The notes: a model not told the origin generated them from the letters alone. DNA of 64,000 nt from Rhododendron vialii (GCF_030253575.1 NC_080562.1:31079852-31143851); one strand, 5' to 3'; shown: positions 1-11,335, counted from the first letter of the stretch. Translations and numbers: made by a program.

Positions 1-845
1 GTGTCTGGCACGTGTCAGACGCAGACACACAACCTTCTTGTAAGTGTCCGTGCTTCTTAGTTAAGGACAAATGTATCCTCACAAAGACAATTCTAGCATG
101 CATGTTACTGGCCATGACTTGTATTTGATCAAGCACTGGCCTATACATAAACAAAACAGAAAAATATTGGTATATATGGATACTAGTAATTGTCAGGTAC
201 AGTGCAATACTTTCTAAACATAGTCTAAATGAAATATCAAATCCCACTTTTCTGAAGTTTTTTTGTGTGGATACAACGATTCTTTTTAATGCCATCTTAC
301 ATGAGGTGAGTTCCGGATATGCGTAAGGTTCCACCTCATGCGAGAGAAGCATTACAAATAACCGTGAATTAGAAAAAATTTCTTTCTCCCAACAAAATCT
401 ACTTCTCGGAAATTTTCATTTTAAGAATAAGCTTCAAACATGGTACATCTAACCAAATTCATAAAATAGTCTAACACAACAAATGTTACCAAATCTGTTT
501 AATTCTTTTAGTTGCATTCATGGATAGCATTAGAAATATATTAAGAATGTATAATCATACGGATTCCAACTCGAATTCAATTTTTTGAATGTCCACTAAC
601 TCAAAAGTGACATTTCTATCGCACTTGTTTCTTTAACTGACCTAGAAAAATAGAAAAGCAAAATAGTTCCAAGATTACATATAACTAGGTAAGGAGTAGA
701 GTTTGAAACTCTGTCTACTCAAAAGGCTCCAACAAAAAACCTACAATTTTCAAATCCCAGATGATCATGAAACTCCAAATCATCTAAACCAACAGCTCAA
801 GTTGTATTGAACAACAATTTTGTTATCTTACCTATTAGTTAAAAA
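1..845. other. AT-rich intergenic DNA, no gene seen
   Basis: No open frame with protein-like composition, no tRNA-like fold and no clear long inverted or direct repeat was found by eye. It is plain AT-rich plant intergenic sequence leading into the fold-back repeat. Confidence 0.5.
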
Positions 846-1370
846 GAAAAAGAATTTGACGCGAAGAATTACTATTGGTCGCAAAGAATTACTTCTGGCA
901 GCGAAGAACTACTCATGGCCGTGAAAAATTACTCCTGGCCGTGAAGAATTACTCCTAACCGCAAAGAATTACTCTTGGTCGCATCAAATTGCTACTGGCC
1001 GTATTGAATTGCGCTTGGCCGCATCGAATTGCTTTATGGTCTCGCAATTCTTTGCAGCCAAGAGCAAGCGGCCAACAGGGCCGCAAAAAATTACTTCTGG
1101 CTGTGAAGAATTACTCCTAACCGCAAAGAATTACTCTTGGCCGCATCAAATTGCTACTGGCTGCATTAAATTGCACTTGGCCGCATCGAATTGCTTTATG
1201 GTCTCGCAATTCTTTGCAGCCAAGAGCAAGCGGCCAAGTGCAATTCGATGCGGTCAAGTGCAATTTGATGCGGTCAAGTACAATTCGATGTAGCCAAGTG
1301 CATTTCGATGCAGCCAAAAGTAATTCTTGGTTATGAGTAATTCTTTGCGGCCAAGAGTAATTTTTTGTGA
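846..1370. repeat. Fold-back minisatellite of ~20-bp units
   Basis: The stretch is built from a degenerate unit of about 20 bp, an AATTRC/AATTAC core followed by TTGGCCGCA-like sequence. The left half (about 846-1040) carries it in one orientation (GGCCGCATCAAATTGC type). The right half (about 1225-1370) carries the reverse complement (GCAATTCGATGCGG type), so the region can fold back. A longer period of about 162 bp is overlaid: 937-1098 is repeated at 1099-1255, each copy ending in a segment with AGCCAAGAGCAAGCGGCC. Short open frames here are low-complexity by-products of the repeat and are not called as genes. Confidence 0.8.
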
Positions 1371-1905
1371 ACTTCTAATCTCAGCTATTGGGTTGTTCAA
1401 TGGTTGAGATGGAGTGTTTTTTGTGTCTCCTTAACGCTTCCCTATATATATATTCTTCAAATTAGCACAAAATCTTGAAAGTTTTGGTATTCTTCTCCCC
1501 CTTTTTTTTAAAAAAATTCACAAAGACATTAATGTACAGTTGTTATAGGAGTAAATAAATTCACACGGCAATTGTGTAATATGTGCAAAAAAGTGTGAGC
1601 ACTTTACCTAAGGGGAACTTAATTAGCCATCCTTTTTACCCTACTTATTTAGGTGCTCATCCTAATGTGTTTAAATACTTATGTTTTCATCCTCAAATTC
1701 AATTAAATCCTAAACTACCCTTTCTTTCTCCTAATTTTTCAAATCTTATCTTTTCTAATTATCCCAATTCTCTCTCCTCTTTCAAACATTTCTCACCTAA
1801 TCTTTTGAATTTTTTCTCTCCTAATCTTCTCTCTCATATTTTCATTCCCCTAAAATCTAAAAAGAAAACACGACTCTTACAAAAACGAATGTGTAAGCCG
1901 GAAAA

Positions 1906-2115
1906 CATGACAAAACCTGATCGAGATAGATGAACAAAACAAGATCAATTAAAAAACATGACAAAATCGGAAAACATGGCAAGTTTCGATAAGCGTAGGT
2001 TTCGATCGAGATAGATGAATAAAATATGATCAAATAAAAAACATGACAAGTTTTAAGAAGTGTAGGTTTCAATCGAGTTAGATGAACAAAACATAATCAA
2101 TTCACAAACATGACA
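1906..2115. repeat. Degenerate ~80-bp tandem repeat
   Basis: About three degenerate copies of a unit containing CATGACAAA, GATCGAGATAGATGAA and ACAAGATCAATT lie in succession (starting near 1906, 1970 and 2040). Related CATGACAAAATTTGAAAAAA sequence continues weakly to about 2300. It is internal to the TIR element. Confidence 0.55.
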
Positions 2116-2626
2116 AAAATTGAAAAACATAATACCTAAAATTGATATTTCGGCAACGGAATCGGGTAACAGCGGCGATTAAGAAAATCATGACAGAATT
2201 TGAAAAAATCGAAACACATTACACATATGCCTGACAATACTACAATAAACAAAAATCATGACAAAATTTGAAAAAAATCGAAACACATATGCCGAAATTG
2301 TGACAAGAAGTAGTGGTTTATCCATCGGGATAAGTATTCATTTTCAATATGATGAATTCATAACAAATATGATTAATTTACACTCCAAATCGAACAATCG
2401 AAATGATAACTACAAGTGTACTTTTTAGAATTAATATTGTGCTGTTACGCATGATTTCATTACCCTACACAATGAAACCAACTAAAACAATCCAAAGAAA
2501 AAAAAGATAGGCCCTTTTCAGATGAAATTACTCGAATATCCCTGGGCATAAGATGCGCGCAAACAGAGGACAACGGTGCTTACCATTAAAAAGCCAGAGG
2601 ACACCGGTACAAGTCCAATCTGAAAT

Positions 2627-2758
2627 CTAAAGTGTGTCGAGTCTGTTGGCCACTTCATCAACAGTTGCGGCATCCTTAGACAAAGACACAGCCGCCACGA
2701 CCTTTCCTCCTCTGTTGGCGGCCCTCGCCGCCTTCTTTTTGCTCGCGTCCGACACCAT
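2627..2758 (-). pseudogene. N-terminal fragment of an ABCF1/GCN20-type gene
   Basis: Read on the minus strand from an ATG at 2758, the 43 codons begin MVSDASKKKAARAANRGGK, followed by an Ala/Val/Ser-rich stretch and VDEVANRL, then stop. The opening MVSDASKKKAA and the basic Ala/Gly/Lys run are characteristic of the N-terminus of plant ABCF1-type proteins (soluble twin-ATPase ABC proteins linked to translation control). The conserved continuation and both ABC domains are absent. Some UTR-like sequence upstream appears to be included. The piece lies within the inverted repeats of the 1622-3275 element, so I read it as a transduplicated fragment and not a gene. Family assignment rests on memory of the N-terminus. 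Confidence 0.65.
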
Positions 2759-2974
2759 TTGTTCCACACAAAAATACCGAAATCGATACAAATCCATGGA
2801 GCGATTTTCTGGTCAAGAAGGGGAGTTGGGTGGTGATAGTTCGGCGGTGAGTCGGAGATCGATGTTGGAGTGGGAGAGTACAATTGATAGGCTTTGGACG
2901 AAGTAGAGCGCGTATGGGTAAGACCAAAAGAGTGATTCCTTTTCTGCATCCATTCTCACGTGGTTGTTTACCAT

Positions 2975-2976
<2 letters not shown>

Positions 2977-3013
<37 letters not shown>
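2977..3013. repeat. (GA)n microsatellite
   Basis: About 18 uninterrupted GA dinucleotides inside the TIR element. Confidence 0.95.
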
Positions 3014-3017
<4 letters not shown>

Positions 3018-3584
3018 GTTGATTGTGATTCAAAGTGGGTAATTGGGTGTATTGTTTCCCGTCAACCACTTACGTCAAATTCAACTAAATCCCACAAATT
3101 TAGAAACATCCTAATCTTATAGTTAAAGATATGTAAAACACAATATCGATATTAATTAATTACCAAGGGTATAATGGGGAAACATAACAATTTGAGGATG
3201 AGCACATAAGTATTCAAACACACTAGAATGAACACCTAAATAAGTCTTCCAATTAGGATGCCTATTTAATTTCTTCTTTACTGAAAAGAGGAGAATGAGC
3301 CTAAACTATTGGATCAAAGTAATCATCCATTGTAACAACTTATTTTTTGTTAAGTATCGATGTGCCCTACACCCTTGTGTTTTGTACCATAGAAAATTAA
3401 GTTAAATAAGAAAATTAACTCCAATGCGGAAACACAGGCACACGTATATTTTCGTTGGCTTTCAACCCGATGAAGGAGAGGATGAAAAATAACCAAATAT
3501 ATAATTAATCGGGTTTTTTCCCTCAATCAACTAAACATTTAGCAATTTGAACATATTTCAAAAAAATGAGATATATACGAAATT

Positions 3585-5100
3585 TTCACATGCAGACCTC
3601 TTAAAATGCGGATCCCCCATCTCCTTATCGAATTTCAATGACCCGGGCTGCTCAATGTGTTCAAAACGTGATTTTAAAGGTACCCGTGAGAAATAGAGAA
3701 AAAAAATGACTAGGTGATAGGTGCGTAAATGTGCCTATTTACGCCCCTTAATTTACTCTTGTTATGTCCGTTTATTATATTATTTAGAGTTTGATATTCG
3801 TTTTCCTTGTTTCAGTTTCCACGGAACCGTTGGATAACAATCAGAGCTAAATTGAGAATTTTACCGGCGCCAATCGAATTAATTAAGAAAAGAGATCAAG
3901 TTTATATTGGATATTTGAAGAAGAGAAGCACTGTATAAAATTCCTAAGCGACTGGAATTGGACCCACTTAATTACCTACGGTGGAGAACTCCTGGCTAAT
4001 ATAAAAAAGAAAGCAAGGGTTTTGTTTAGGGATATCTGATCCCACGCAGAAACAGAGAACGGGGCAGCCATCACCACGCCTCCCGGATCACGGCCAAACC
4101 AGCAGCAGGAGTTTTGGGTTTTATTCATATGTTATTCATTCGAAAGATTTTAGTTTGTTGTTCAATGGAGCTTTATTCTTGTCTGGTTATTTGTTCCAAC
4201 TCCATGAGTGGCTAAACTTCTTGACTAGGGTAATGAGGAGGTCTCTCCAAATAGTGTAGTTGTTAGTTTTCTAGGGTTCTATATTCAACTTGATTGTATG
4301 ACTTGATCGATTTGTAATTTTCATGAAGTTTTATATTTTTTCAATATTCGAATGTGTTTGAATCCATGGTTTCAAGCACAGTCATGCGCAATGATTTTGA
4401 ATGTTTCGAGATAGGCTTTGAGATAGATTATACGACGTGAGACGGATCGTGTCGTGGTTAAATCCAATGAGACGATCCGTGCCGTGTTGAGATAACCTAT
4501 ACGGAGTACGAATCTTGATTATATTTTTGGGGATTATTGATAGGAATTGCTACCCTACGGTGATCTGGTTGAATGTTGAATGTGAACCCTAGGTTTCGAA
4601 ATAATTGTGTTACAAGGGGAGACTGAATCGGAAACCCTAGTCCTTTCTCTCGTTTGTTTCAAAATCCTTTAATTGCTTTCTAGTTTAATTTTAGTTTAAT
4701 CAGCTCAAATCCAAACCTTTTTCCTTTCAGAATTAAATTAGAAATCAATGGAACGTATTGCAACTTAGCTTTTTACTCTCCGTGGACGATCTCGGACTTA
4801 ACTGCTATTCTTCGGGATAATTGTTAATTCCCTGTTTTATAAATTATATTTTTGGTACGAAAACGACAGACCACTGGGAAGGGCTTGATTTGAGCAGTTT
4901 TTTTGTTAACCGTTCAATAAAAAACTATTCGGATGAAGCCCTTCCCAATCATTTTTTTTGCTAATTTCTCGCAGTTACCCTTAAAATCACGTTCTGATCA
5001 CATTGAGCGACTCGGATCATCAAAATTCGATTAGCAAATGGGAGAAATTGAGAGGCCCACATTTTAGTCAAAATGCGGACCCCTTCACGGGAAATGGACT
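3585..5100. mobile_element. Palindromic MITE split by an LTR insertion
   Basis: The arm at about 3590-3714 (TTAAAATGCGGATCCCCCAT, CTCAATGTGTTCAAAACGTG) is the reverse complement of the arm at about 4879-5100 (GTTCTGATCACATTGAG, TCAAAATGCGGACCCC). The same element occurs uninterrupted at 33991-34365, where the arms are separated only by a short loop. Here the arms are 1.16 kb apart because an LTR has inserted. Confidence 0.75.
3715..4873 (+). mobile_element. Solo LTR (probably Ty3/gypsy), nested
   Basis: The segment starts TGATAGGTGCG and ends GACAGACCA, giving the TG..CA ends of an LTR. It is flanked by CTAGG (3710-3714) and CTGGG (4874-4878), a 5-bp target-site duplication with one mismatch. 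It interrupts a MITE whose intact relative at 34 kb shows the uninterrupted order. A TATA-like ATATAAAAAAG lies near 4000, and the distal part (GTGGACGATCTCGGACTTAA, then TTGGTACGAAAACGACA) resembles the 3' end of gypsy LTRs. No internal retroelement genes remain, so this is a solo LTR formed by LTR-LTR recombination. Confidence 0.7.
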
Positions 5101-5105
5101 GTGTA

Positions 5106-5210
<105 letters not shown>

Positions 5211-5274
5211 GTGGGGGGGACGTGTGTGAGAGAGAAAGCAGTTTTGGATTCAAAATTGGAATCCATTTTGGAAT

Positions 5275-5278
<4 letters not shown>

Positions 5279-5312
<34 letters not shown>
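5279..5312. repeat. (GA)n microsatellite
   Basis: About 17 GA units, 70 bp after the compound microsatellite. The two sit at the right end of the interrupted MITE. Confidence 0.95.
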
Positions 5313-5314
<2 letters not shown>

Positions 5315-5874
5315 ACTGTTAGGAAAGTAAAGAAAATTCAATAACAATGATTCAGAATAAGATTAGGAAACATTATTTTTAATTAGTTTTTCTTCATATA
5401 TCCTTCTTCCAAATATTCATTCTTTCCAAGTATATTTCTAGTCTTACTGTCCGTAAATCTTAGGTATAGAAAAAATACGTACAAATCGGAGGGTCCAAAA
5501 TATAGAGAATTAAAAAACCGCTACTCCATATTATATATACATGTATGTAACTATACGTATATAAAATGTAAGAATGTTCCCAAATGTGTGCTATTTCGGC
5601 CTAGAGAGCTTTGAATAAGAGTGTAGACAATATACAACCAAACAGTATGTATGTATGTATAAATACTTGAAAAATCCATTGATGTAGGGTTGAGGATAGC
5701 CCGCTATACGTAAAACTCTTAACACATACTGTGTCCCATTACCTTTTGTCTGAGTTATATCTTCAGTTGACTCAGCTGAAAAGCAACCAATTCTTCTGTC
5801 AGAAAACAGGTAGAAACGCAATGTGTTGACAAAAATAGTTGAACAAGCAAGGTTGCAAATGCATGCATGCTAAA
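5313..5874. other. Intergenic, no gene seen
   Basis: AT-rich. A short stretch near 5755-5800 (CTTCAGTTGACTCAGCTGAAAAGCAACCA) resembles 6300-6330 on the other side of the MITE, a small local duplication. A 76-codon minus-strand frame here has no recognisable domain. Confidence 0.4.
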
Positions 5875-6257
5875 ACGGAAATTCTAATCGCAAGGAAGAT
5901 TTACAGGGAATCATGAAAGGAAAAACGTGTTTGAGCCCATTCCGGATTCCACAAAAATCTAGAAAAATATCCATAAATTTTTGAATATGATTTTATGGGG
6001 CTCTGTAAAAAATCACGTCCAACGGACATCGGTAAGTATTACTTTTGGATTCGTAGGGCGAAACTGCTTAGTTTGCCTATGTAAATCCAAAAGTAATACT
6101 TACCGATGTCCATTGGAGCTAATTTTAGGGCCTCATAAAATAATATTAAAAAAATTATGAATATTTTTCTAGATTTTTATGGGATCCGGAATGGGCCCAA
6201 ACGCATTTTTCCTTGCGTGGTTCCCTGTAAATCTTCCTTGAGATTAGAATTTCCGTA
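5875..6257. mobile_element. Long-palindrome MITE
   Basis: The left arm starts ACGGAAATTCTAATCGCAAG and continues through TTTGAGCCCATTCCGGAT and CCAACGGACATCGGTAAG. The right arm is its reverse complement (CTTACCGATGTCCATTGG, ATCCGGAATGGGCCCAAA, ending GATTAGAATTTCCGTA). The arms are about 170 bp with a short loop. CTAAA flanks both sides (5870-5874 and 6258-6262), a likely 5-bp target-site duplication. It lies just downstream of the truncated ankyrin gene, where that gene's third and fourth exons would be expected. Confidence 0.8.
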
Positions 6258-6446
6258 CTAAAATGTCCCGTTATACCTTCACTGGCAGCAGTAGACATTT
6301 CTTCAGTTAAGACACCTGAAAAGCAACCAGTATGTTTTTACTTTCTGATACATGTTAGAAAAGATGAATTTATATACTATAAGTTATCCAAATTACAAAA
6401 CAAAAAGGACTTCTGTTAAATATAAAATCAAAGAGAAGTATCATAC

Positions 6447-7228
6447 GAGAGCACAGGAGACGTTTAAGGCATCCCCCACCACGTCTACTTTCAAAAGCCA
6501 ATGAGTTGCACGCGAGAAGCTGGAGAGCAGTCATCCCATCATTGTCTTGTTCATCGACTAAATGCTTATACCTTCTCGCAATAAAAAGAGCTAGATCTGT
6601 TCAAATCTCATGCAAGAAAACAAATTTTAAAGCTAATCTAACTGATTTTAAATTTCATCACAACAGATGAGAACATTACTATATACGTACCAAAACTTCC
6701 GATGACAACAGCCGTGTGAAGCACAGTGGTCTTGTTCTTCCTGTGATAATATATCTCAGGATCTGCTTCCAAGTCTCCCTCCTGATCAGTTGTCTGCTTT
6801 TGTCTTCTGATTAAATCATCAAGAAACTTGAACATGTCCATCCTGCCAAATTCTACTGACCGGTAAAGAGGTGTTACGTCAAAGTTGTTGCGGACATTCA
6901 ACAACTCGGGTGCCTTGATAAGCATTTCCTTGGCAGCTTGGACTAACTTGTCTGAAGTGGAAGCCTCATGGAGGATGGTGTTTCCAGCTTTGTTTTGATG
7001 CGTCAGTTTGTCAAGTTGATCATCGGAGACCCTTTTGAGCAATTCATGAACCAAGTCAACTTGTTTACATGATGTGGCCACGTGGAGGACTGTGTCATTG
7101 TGTATGGTTACCACCTGAAATGGACCATCTGGAAAATTCTGGCATAGTTCAAGCACCCTCTCGCTCTTCCCCTGCACTAGTGCTATGTATAGTTCCCTGC
7201 TGTCCTCATCTACAGCAATTTCAGCCAT
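6447..7228 (-). pseudogene. Truncated ankyrin-PGG family gene (exons 1-2 only)
   Basis: Exon 1 (7228 to 6691) starts MAEIAVDEDSRELYIALVQG and encodes ankyrin repeats with the signatures DTVLHVA, GNTILHEAS, DVTPLYRSVEFG and TTVLHTAVVIGSF. Exon 2 (6596 to 6447) adds DLALFIARRY and GMTALQLLACNS. Both borders use GT donors, and the start, intron position and intron phase match the two intact paralogues at 32-41 kb. The third ankyrin exon and the PGG membrane exon are absent downstream, where a MITE and unrelated DNA lie. The encoded product would be a soluble ankyrin stub lacking the membrane anchor. It is also more diverged than the two tandem copies are from each other. I call it a truncated gene or pseudogene; a short transcript is possible. 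Confidence 0.75.
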
Positions 7229-7341
7229 GGGAGAAAAGGGGGGTTTGGTGTCGCAGCGGTTTTAATTAGATCAATGCAAGTATCTCTCTCCCTCTCTCTC
7301 TTCCCTTTGGGGGTGCGTGTGTGTGCATAGCAGCTTAGGGA

Positions 7342-7350
7342 TTTATATAG
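7342..7350 (-). promoter_or_regulatory. TATA box of the truncated ankyrin gene
   Basis: CTATATAAAT on the minus strand, about 115 bp upstream of the ATG. A CT-rich (CTCTCTCCCTCTCTCTC) leader lies between them. Confidence 0.5.
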
Positions 7351-9046
7351 TTTTTCTGCAATTTACAGTTTCATCGTGGATTTGGCCTAGCAATTATCTG
7401 ATCTCTCTTACAAACCATGGTGTGGTCAAGTTCCTAACTTTGGTAGTAAGTCAAGAATAAGGAACCAAGTACAGTACAAAAATGCTTAGTACAGCATAGC
7501 TTTGATATTAAGTTAACAATTACTAGTTGCCAGTTAATACGAAATATATAACACCACTAGTTGCCAAACATAGGATACAAAATTACATGAAACATGCACC
7601 GTTTTTGTTTGTTTTTTTTAATTTATTTGTAGAGCTTTAGACCTGGTGTTGCTTTCGTTATCAGCTTTGAGATGAAATATAATCTCTAAACCAGAAAGAT
7701 TAGCATTCTACCATGTTAACTTAGGTTATTACACATCTCAGTTCAATGTTGTCCTGTTACTTTCTAACTTCTCAAAACATGTCTTTGGTGGGAACTACAA
7801 TAAGAATTAAGTACCATTCTTCCAGCATAAGCAACTGCTATCTTTACACAATTGTGAGAATTTCATGCTTTGCGTTGCAATTACGATCTTAACTCATATG
7901 ATTGGCATCCCAAAAAGTTCATGTGATTCAAAGCAAAAAGTGAATGCCATTCCTAAAACTTTAAATGACAGTAAGAAAAGGAAAATACGAGGACATAGCA
8001 GGTGGAACAAGTAAACACTAGTTAGTCAAACAAACTCGAAACATGTTTGGGAGGGAGGGCTTTGGATTACACTGTCTGAATGTAAAATCTGACTTTCACA
8101 CTACAACCTATGAGAAAACAAATTAACTTCATCACAGTCACAGAAGATCATGCCATTCAAACAAGTATATAAACCTAGTTAATCACTACAGTAGTATTTA
8201 CAAAACAGGTGAAGGAGAATTCGATGGACAGCTCTACAAAAAAAAAAAAAGGCATTGATAAAAACACAGCAAGAATAAGAATCTACTCCGGCACAGACAG
8301 CTTCAGGGTGAGTATCTGGTTTTTCGTACGTAACATATTTGCTCTCTTCAGAACCATGATCGTTGCTAACTCATCATGTTACTGCATAATTTTCTGGATT
8401 TGTAATTTTCTCGTGTTAAGGCGGAATAGAAAAGTGAGAAACAAAAGACAGAGCAATAACAGTAGAAAGAATTCACATGTTTTTATTAAAGCCATTTGGG
8501 TGTGTGAAAAGTAAGCAAGAATGGACTCAAAATCAGAAACTTTGTAGGAGTAATAGTAATATACGGAAATTTAATAGTACATAGTATATATGTAAGCTCC
8601 CAAGATTATCTATTTTCGCTAATCCTAGCTAGTTGCTAGCACTGTAAGTCTGTAACTACTTCCTATTTTGGGAAAGTATTGAAATCTGGTATGAGCCGTG
8701 GCCTTGGGCATTTTCGCCAAACAACCTAAATATTCGTGTCGAGCTTTCCTTTCGTGTTTGATTGATCCTTCTTTGTGTTCTTGCGTGTGTGGTTCGTTGC
8801 CCGACAAAAACCTGTGTTCACAAGCGAAGTTCAGCTCAGAATGTGGGTTGAATTCGAGAAACACTCGCGCCTTCTACCATAGAATTTGTGCCAGGATGTT
8901 GCTTTTAATTTTTTTTCCCCCCCTGAACAGCCGGATGTTATATTGAAAAAATAGTTTGCGTTGACAGTGAAACAACTAGCTTATACAGTATATTTCAATA
9001 GAAGTACCCAAATAAACTGTCGCTCCAAACCCAAGTCTAAGGCCCC
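7351..9046. other. Intergenic, no gene seen
   Basis: AT-rich sequence with only short open frames lacking domain signatures. A frame at 8698-8946 is slightly less AT-rich than its surroundings but is not recognisable. Confidence 0.45.
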
Positions 9047-9327
9047 CTTCCGAAATTAGAAACCTTTCCGGAATTAGAAAAAAATCCTTATTTTTTTATT
9101 TTTTATTTTTTTATTTTTTAAAAAGGTAATTTTAAATTTAAAAATTATGAATTTATTAAAATTTAAAAATATGTAATATAAATCTTGTTTGAAAGATTTT
9201 ATCGAGATTTTGTATATGATGCCAAAAAAATTAAAAAATTATTTTTTATTTATATTATTTTTGAATTTAAATATATAAAATAAGCTACTTGTTTTTAAGA
9301 AGAGGTATCTATCTAAAAGCATCTCCA

Positions 9328-9685
9328 AGAGCATCTCCAATCCACCTCTATTTCTCCAAAATAGAGGATGGATGTGACACATTGAGGGAAGATTTTATAA
9401 TTTATTCTTTTTTTCTTCACTTTTTGTAATTTTTGAAAGAATTTTTGAGGGACCCACCGTCCTTTTTAGAGTTTGGTCCTCTAAAAGTAAATTTGGTCCT
9501 CTAAAAATGGAGGATCAAAAGTAAATTTGGAGTACAAAATTCCTCCAAAACTCTAAAAAGGACGATGGGTCCCTCAAAGATTCTCCCAAAAAGTACAAAA
9601 AGTGAAGAAAAAATAGAATAAATTACAAAATCTTTCCTCAATGTGTTACATTCATCCTCTATTTTGGATGGATTGGAGATGCTCT
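9328..9685. mobile_element. Palindromic MITE with AGAGCATCTCC ends
   Basis: Starts AGAGCATCTCCAATCCACC and ends GGATTGGAGATGCTCT, exact inverted repeats at the tips. The arms stay complementary for most of their length (CCTCTATTT..CCAAAATAGAGG, GGGACCCACCGTCCTTTTTA with its complement). GAGCATCTCCA termini recur in plant MITEs. The target-site duplication is not clear. Confidence 0.8.
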
Positions 9686-9834
9686 AATATGTGAAGGTTC
9701 CAAAGGACGATTTAAACCTCAGACCCAAGATTTATCCTTCAGGACCTTTTTAACATTTATATTTTCATCCTAAATCTTTTGTAATTCCGATAGTGCCCTT
9801 ATTTATTATTATTATATACTGTATATAATATATA

Positions 9835-9838
<4 letters not shown>

Positions 9839-9871
<33 letters not shown>
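9839..9871. repeat. (AT)n microsatellite
   Basis: About 16 AT units near the left arm of the TIR element. Confidence 0.95.
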
Positions 9872-9872
<1 letters not shown>

Positions 9873-10049
9873 CATCGGAATTTGGGACTGAAAGTCCCCG
9901 AAAAAATGGGTGGTCACCATTTGACCCATATTCAAAAAAAATTCGTATTAATTTTCGAAATCCCATAAATCTCGCCGGAAAAACCCTCTCATCCCAATCC
10001 CCCTCTCTCTAAAATCTCGGAACAATTTTTAGCCAAAATAAAAAACTTC

Positions 10050-10345
10050 TAGAACAAAAACCTCGCCTCACCATTTTTTGTCACCGATCGTCTCCTTCTG
10101 CCGTGCCGCCGCTGCCCTTGGCCGGATCTCGCCGATTGAATTGCCTCCTCCCGGCCCTTCACGCCCGTTGCCGCACCTTCGCCCGGCCGTTCACTCATTA
10201 CCATTAGTGATGCCGCCGCAGACGTATCAAGCAATGGCGGCGGCGGCACCAAACGGACTCCAACCACCAAGTACGGCGGCAACAGATCGTTCAGGTGGGC
10301 CGAGAGAGGTGGGGATTGCGGTAGTCCTCGAGGGAGGCACTTGAG
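10050..10345 (+). other. GC-rich coding-like island, likely captured fragment
   Basis: This roughly 300-bp block is markedly GC-rich (CCGCCG, GGCGGCGGCGGC) inside an AT-rich element. An 88-codon plus-strand frame (10078-10344) encodes a Pro/Ala-rich peptide with QTYQAMAAAAPNGLQPPS, and the minus strand is also open for about 75 codons. The composition resembles the first exon or 5' leader of a plant gene. I do not recognise the source and no splice partner is visible. It is most likely a gene fragment carried by the transposon. Confidence 0.4.
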
Positions 10346-10609
10346 CTTTCATCAGTTCCTCCTGAAATAAGGCAAAAATGTGGGAGGAATTAAGGAGGTC
10401 AACCGGATTATGAGTGGGATGGTTTTGATGTCGAAATCGGCTCGGATTCATTCTTGGATTTCGTTCGAAATTTCCCCATGCACTTGCCTCCGAGATCGTT
10501 CATTTTTTTTTTGTGATTCTTTAAGTGAATCTTTTTGGCTGGGAAAGGTAGCAAGAATAGTGGTATTGGTGGGGAGGGGTTGGTGGTTTTAGATTTGATG
10601 GTTTATTTA

Positions 10610-10910
10610 GGAATTCTGTAGTTTTAGATTCCATAGTTTATTTGGTTCTTCAGATTTGATACATTCGATAACATGGTTTATTTTATGGTTTCAAATATAT
10701 TTCATGGTTTATTCGTTTTCAATTTCATGATTTATTTCATTTATAGTGTTATGTTGAAATTTATGAAATTCATGAAATCCTCAATTCATGGCTTATACGC
10801 TGGAATTTACGAGAATTAATGAAATCCTAAATAAATCATGAAATTTATAATTCATGGTTTATACGGTGGAACATGGTTTATACGGTGGAATTTACAAAAA
10901 TTCATAAAAT
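10610..10910. repeat. Interspersed CATGGTTTAT / ACGGTGGAA motif repeats
   Basis: The motif CATGGTTTAT recurs about six times. It is twice followed directly by ACGGTGGAA, with ATGAAATCCT-type words between. This is a degenerate short repeat within the TIR element. Confidence 0.5.
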
Positions 10911-11335
10911 TAAGGATTTGAAAAATTCAGGAAATTAAAGAGAGAAAAATTTAGAATATATCCTTAAAGAATTTGATAATTTGAGAATTCTAAATTCCCC
11001 CATTCATATCCATTAATGATCCCATAATTTTAGATTATTATAATTACTACAATCCCACTAATTTAAGAAAAGAAATATATACATAAATATGAATATTTTA
11101 TTAAAGGGGTAAGATAGGTAATTCACCATATGAAAAATATGAAAATATAACTATTCAAAATGACCTGGATGAATATTTAAAAACTCTTAGAAAGTTTTTC
11201 TATCAAGTAATTCTCCAACCTCGATGAATAAATTTGAAGTCAAATGAGTATGATATCAAAGGAGATTTGAGATTAAAAGACACTAGTGGCTGTTGTACAC
11301 AGATATATAAGTATAATGGGTTTAAGTGTAAGATT

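Larger units (their letters stand above)
1622..3275. mobile_element. 1.65-kb TIR DNA transposon carrying a host gene piece
   Basis: An imperfect inverted repeat of about 80 bp bounds the region. The left arm (about 1622-1700) contains ACTTATTTAGGTGCTCATCC and AATACTTATG. The right arm (about 3195-3275), read in reverse complement, contains ACTTATTTAGGTGTTCATTC and AATACTTATG. The interior has no transposase but does hold a short tandem repeat, the start of an ABCF-type gene and a GA microsatellite. Long TIRs plus a captured host fragment fit a non-autonomous Pack-MULE or other Pack-TIR element. I could not fix a target-site duplication, so the superfamily is open. Confidence 0.65.
9740..11185. 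mobile_element. 1.4-kb TIR element with a GC-rich insert
   Basis: The left arm (about 9735-9815, TTATATTTTCATCC, TAATTCCGATAGTGCCC) aligns with the reverse complement of the right arm (about 11095-11180, TTATATTTTCATAT, GAATTACCTATCTTACCCC). Between the arms are an AT microsatellite, a sharply GC-rich block and AT-rich sequence with repeated CATGGTTTAT motifs. There is no transposase. The pattern parallels the 1622-3275 element and suggests a second Pack-type carrier. Confidence 0.5.

Noticed and set aside
1009..1336. Overlapping frames with repeated CFMVSQFFAAKSKRP
   Set aside because: They are translations of the fold-back minisatellite.
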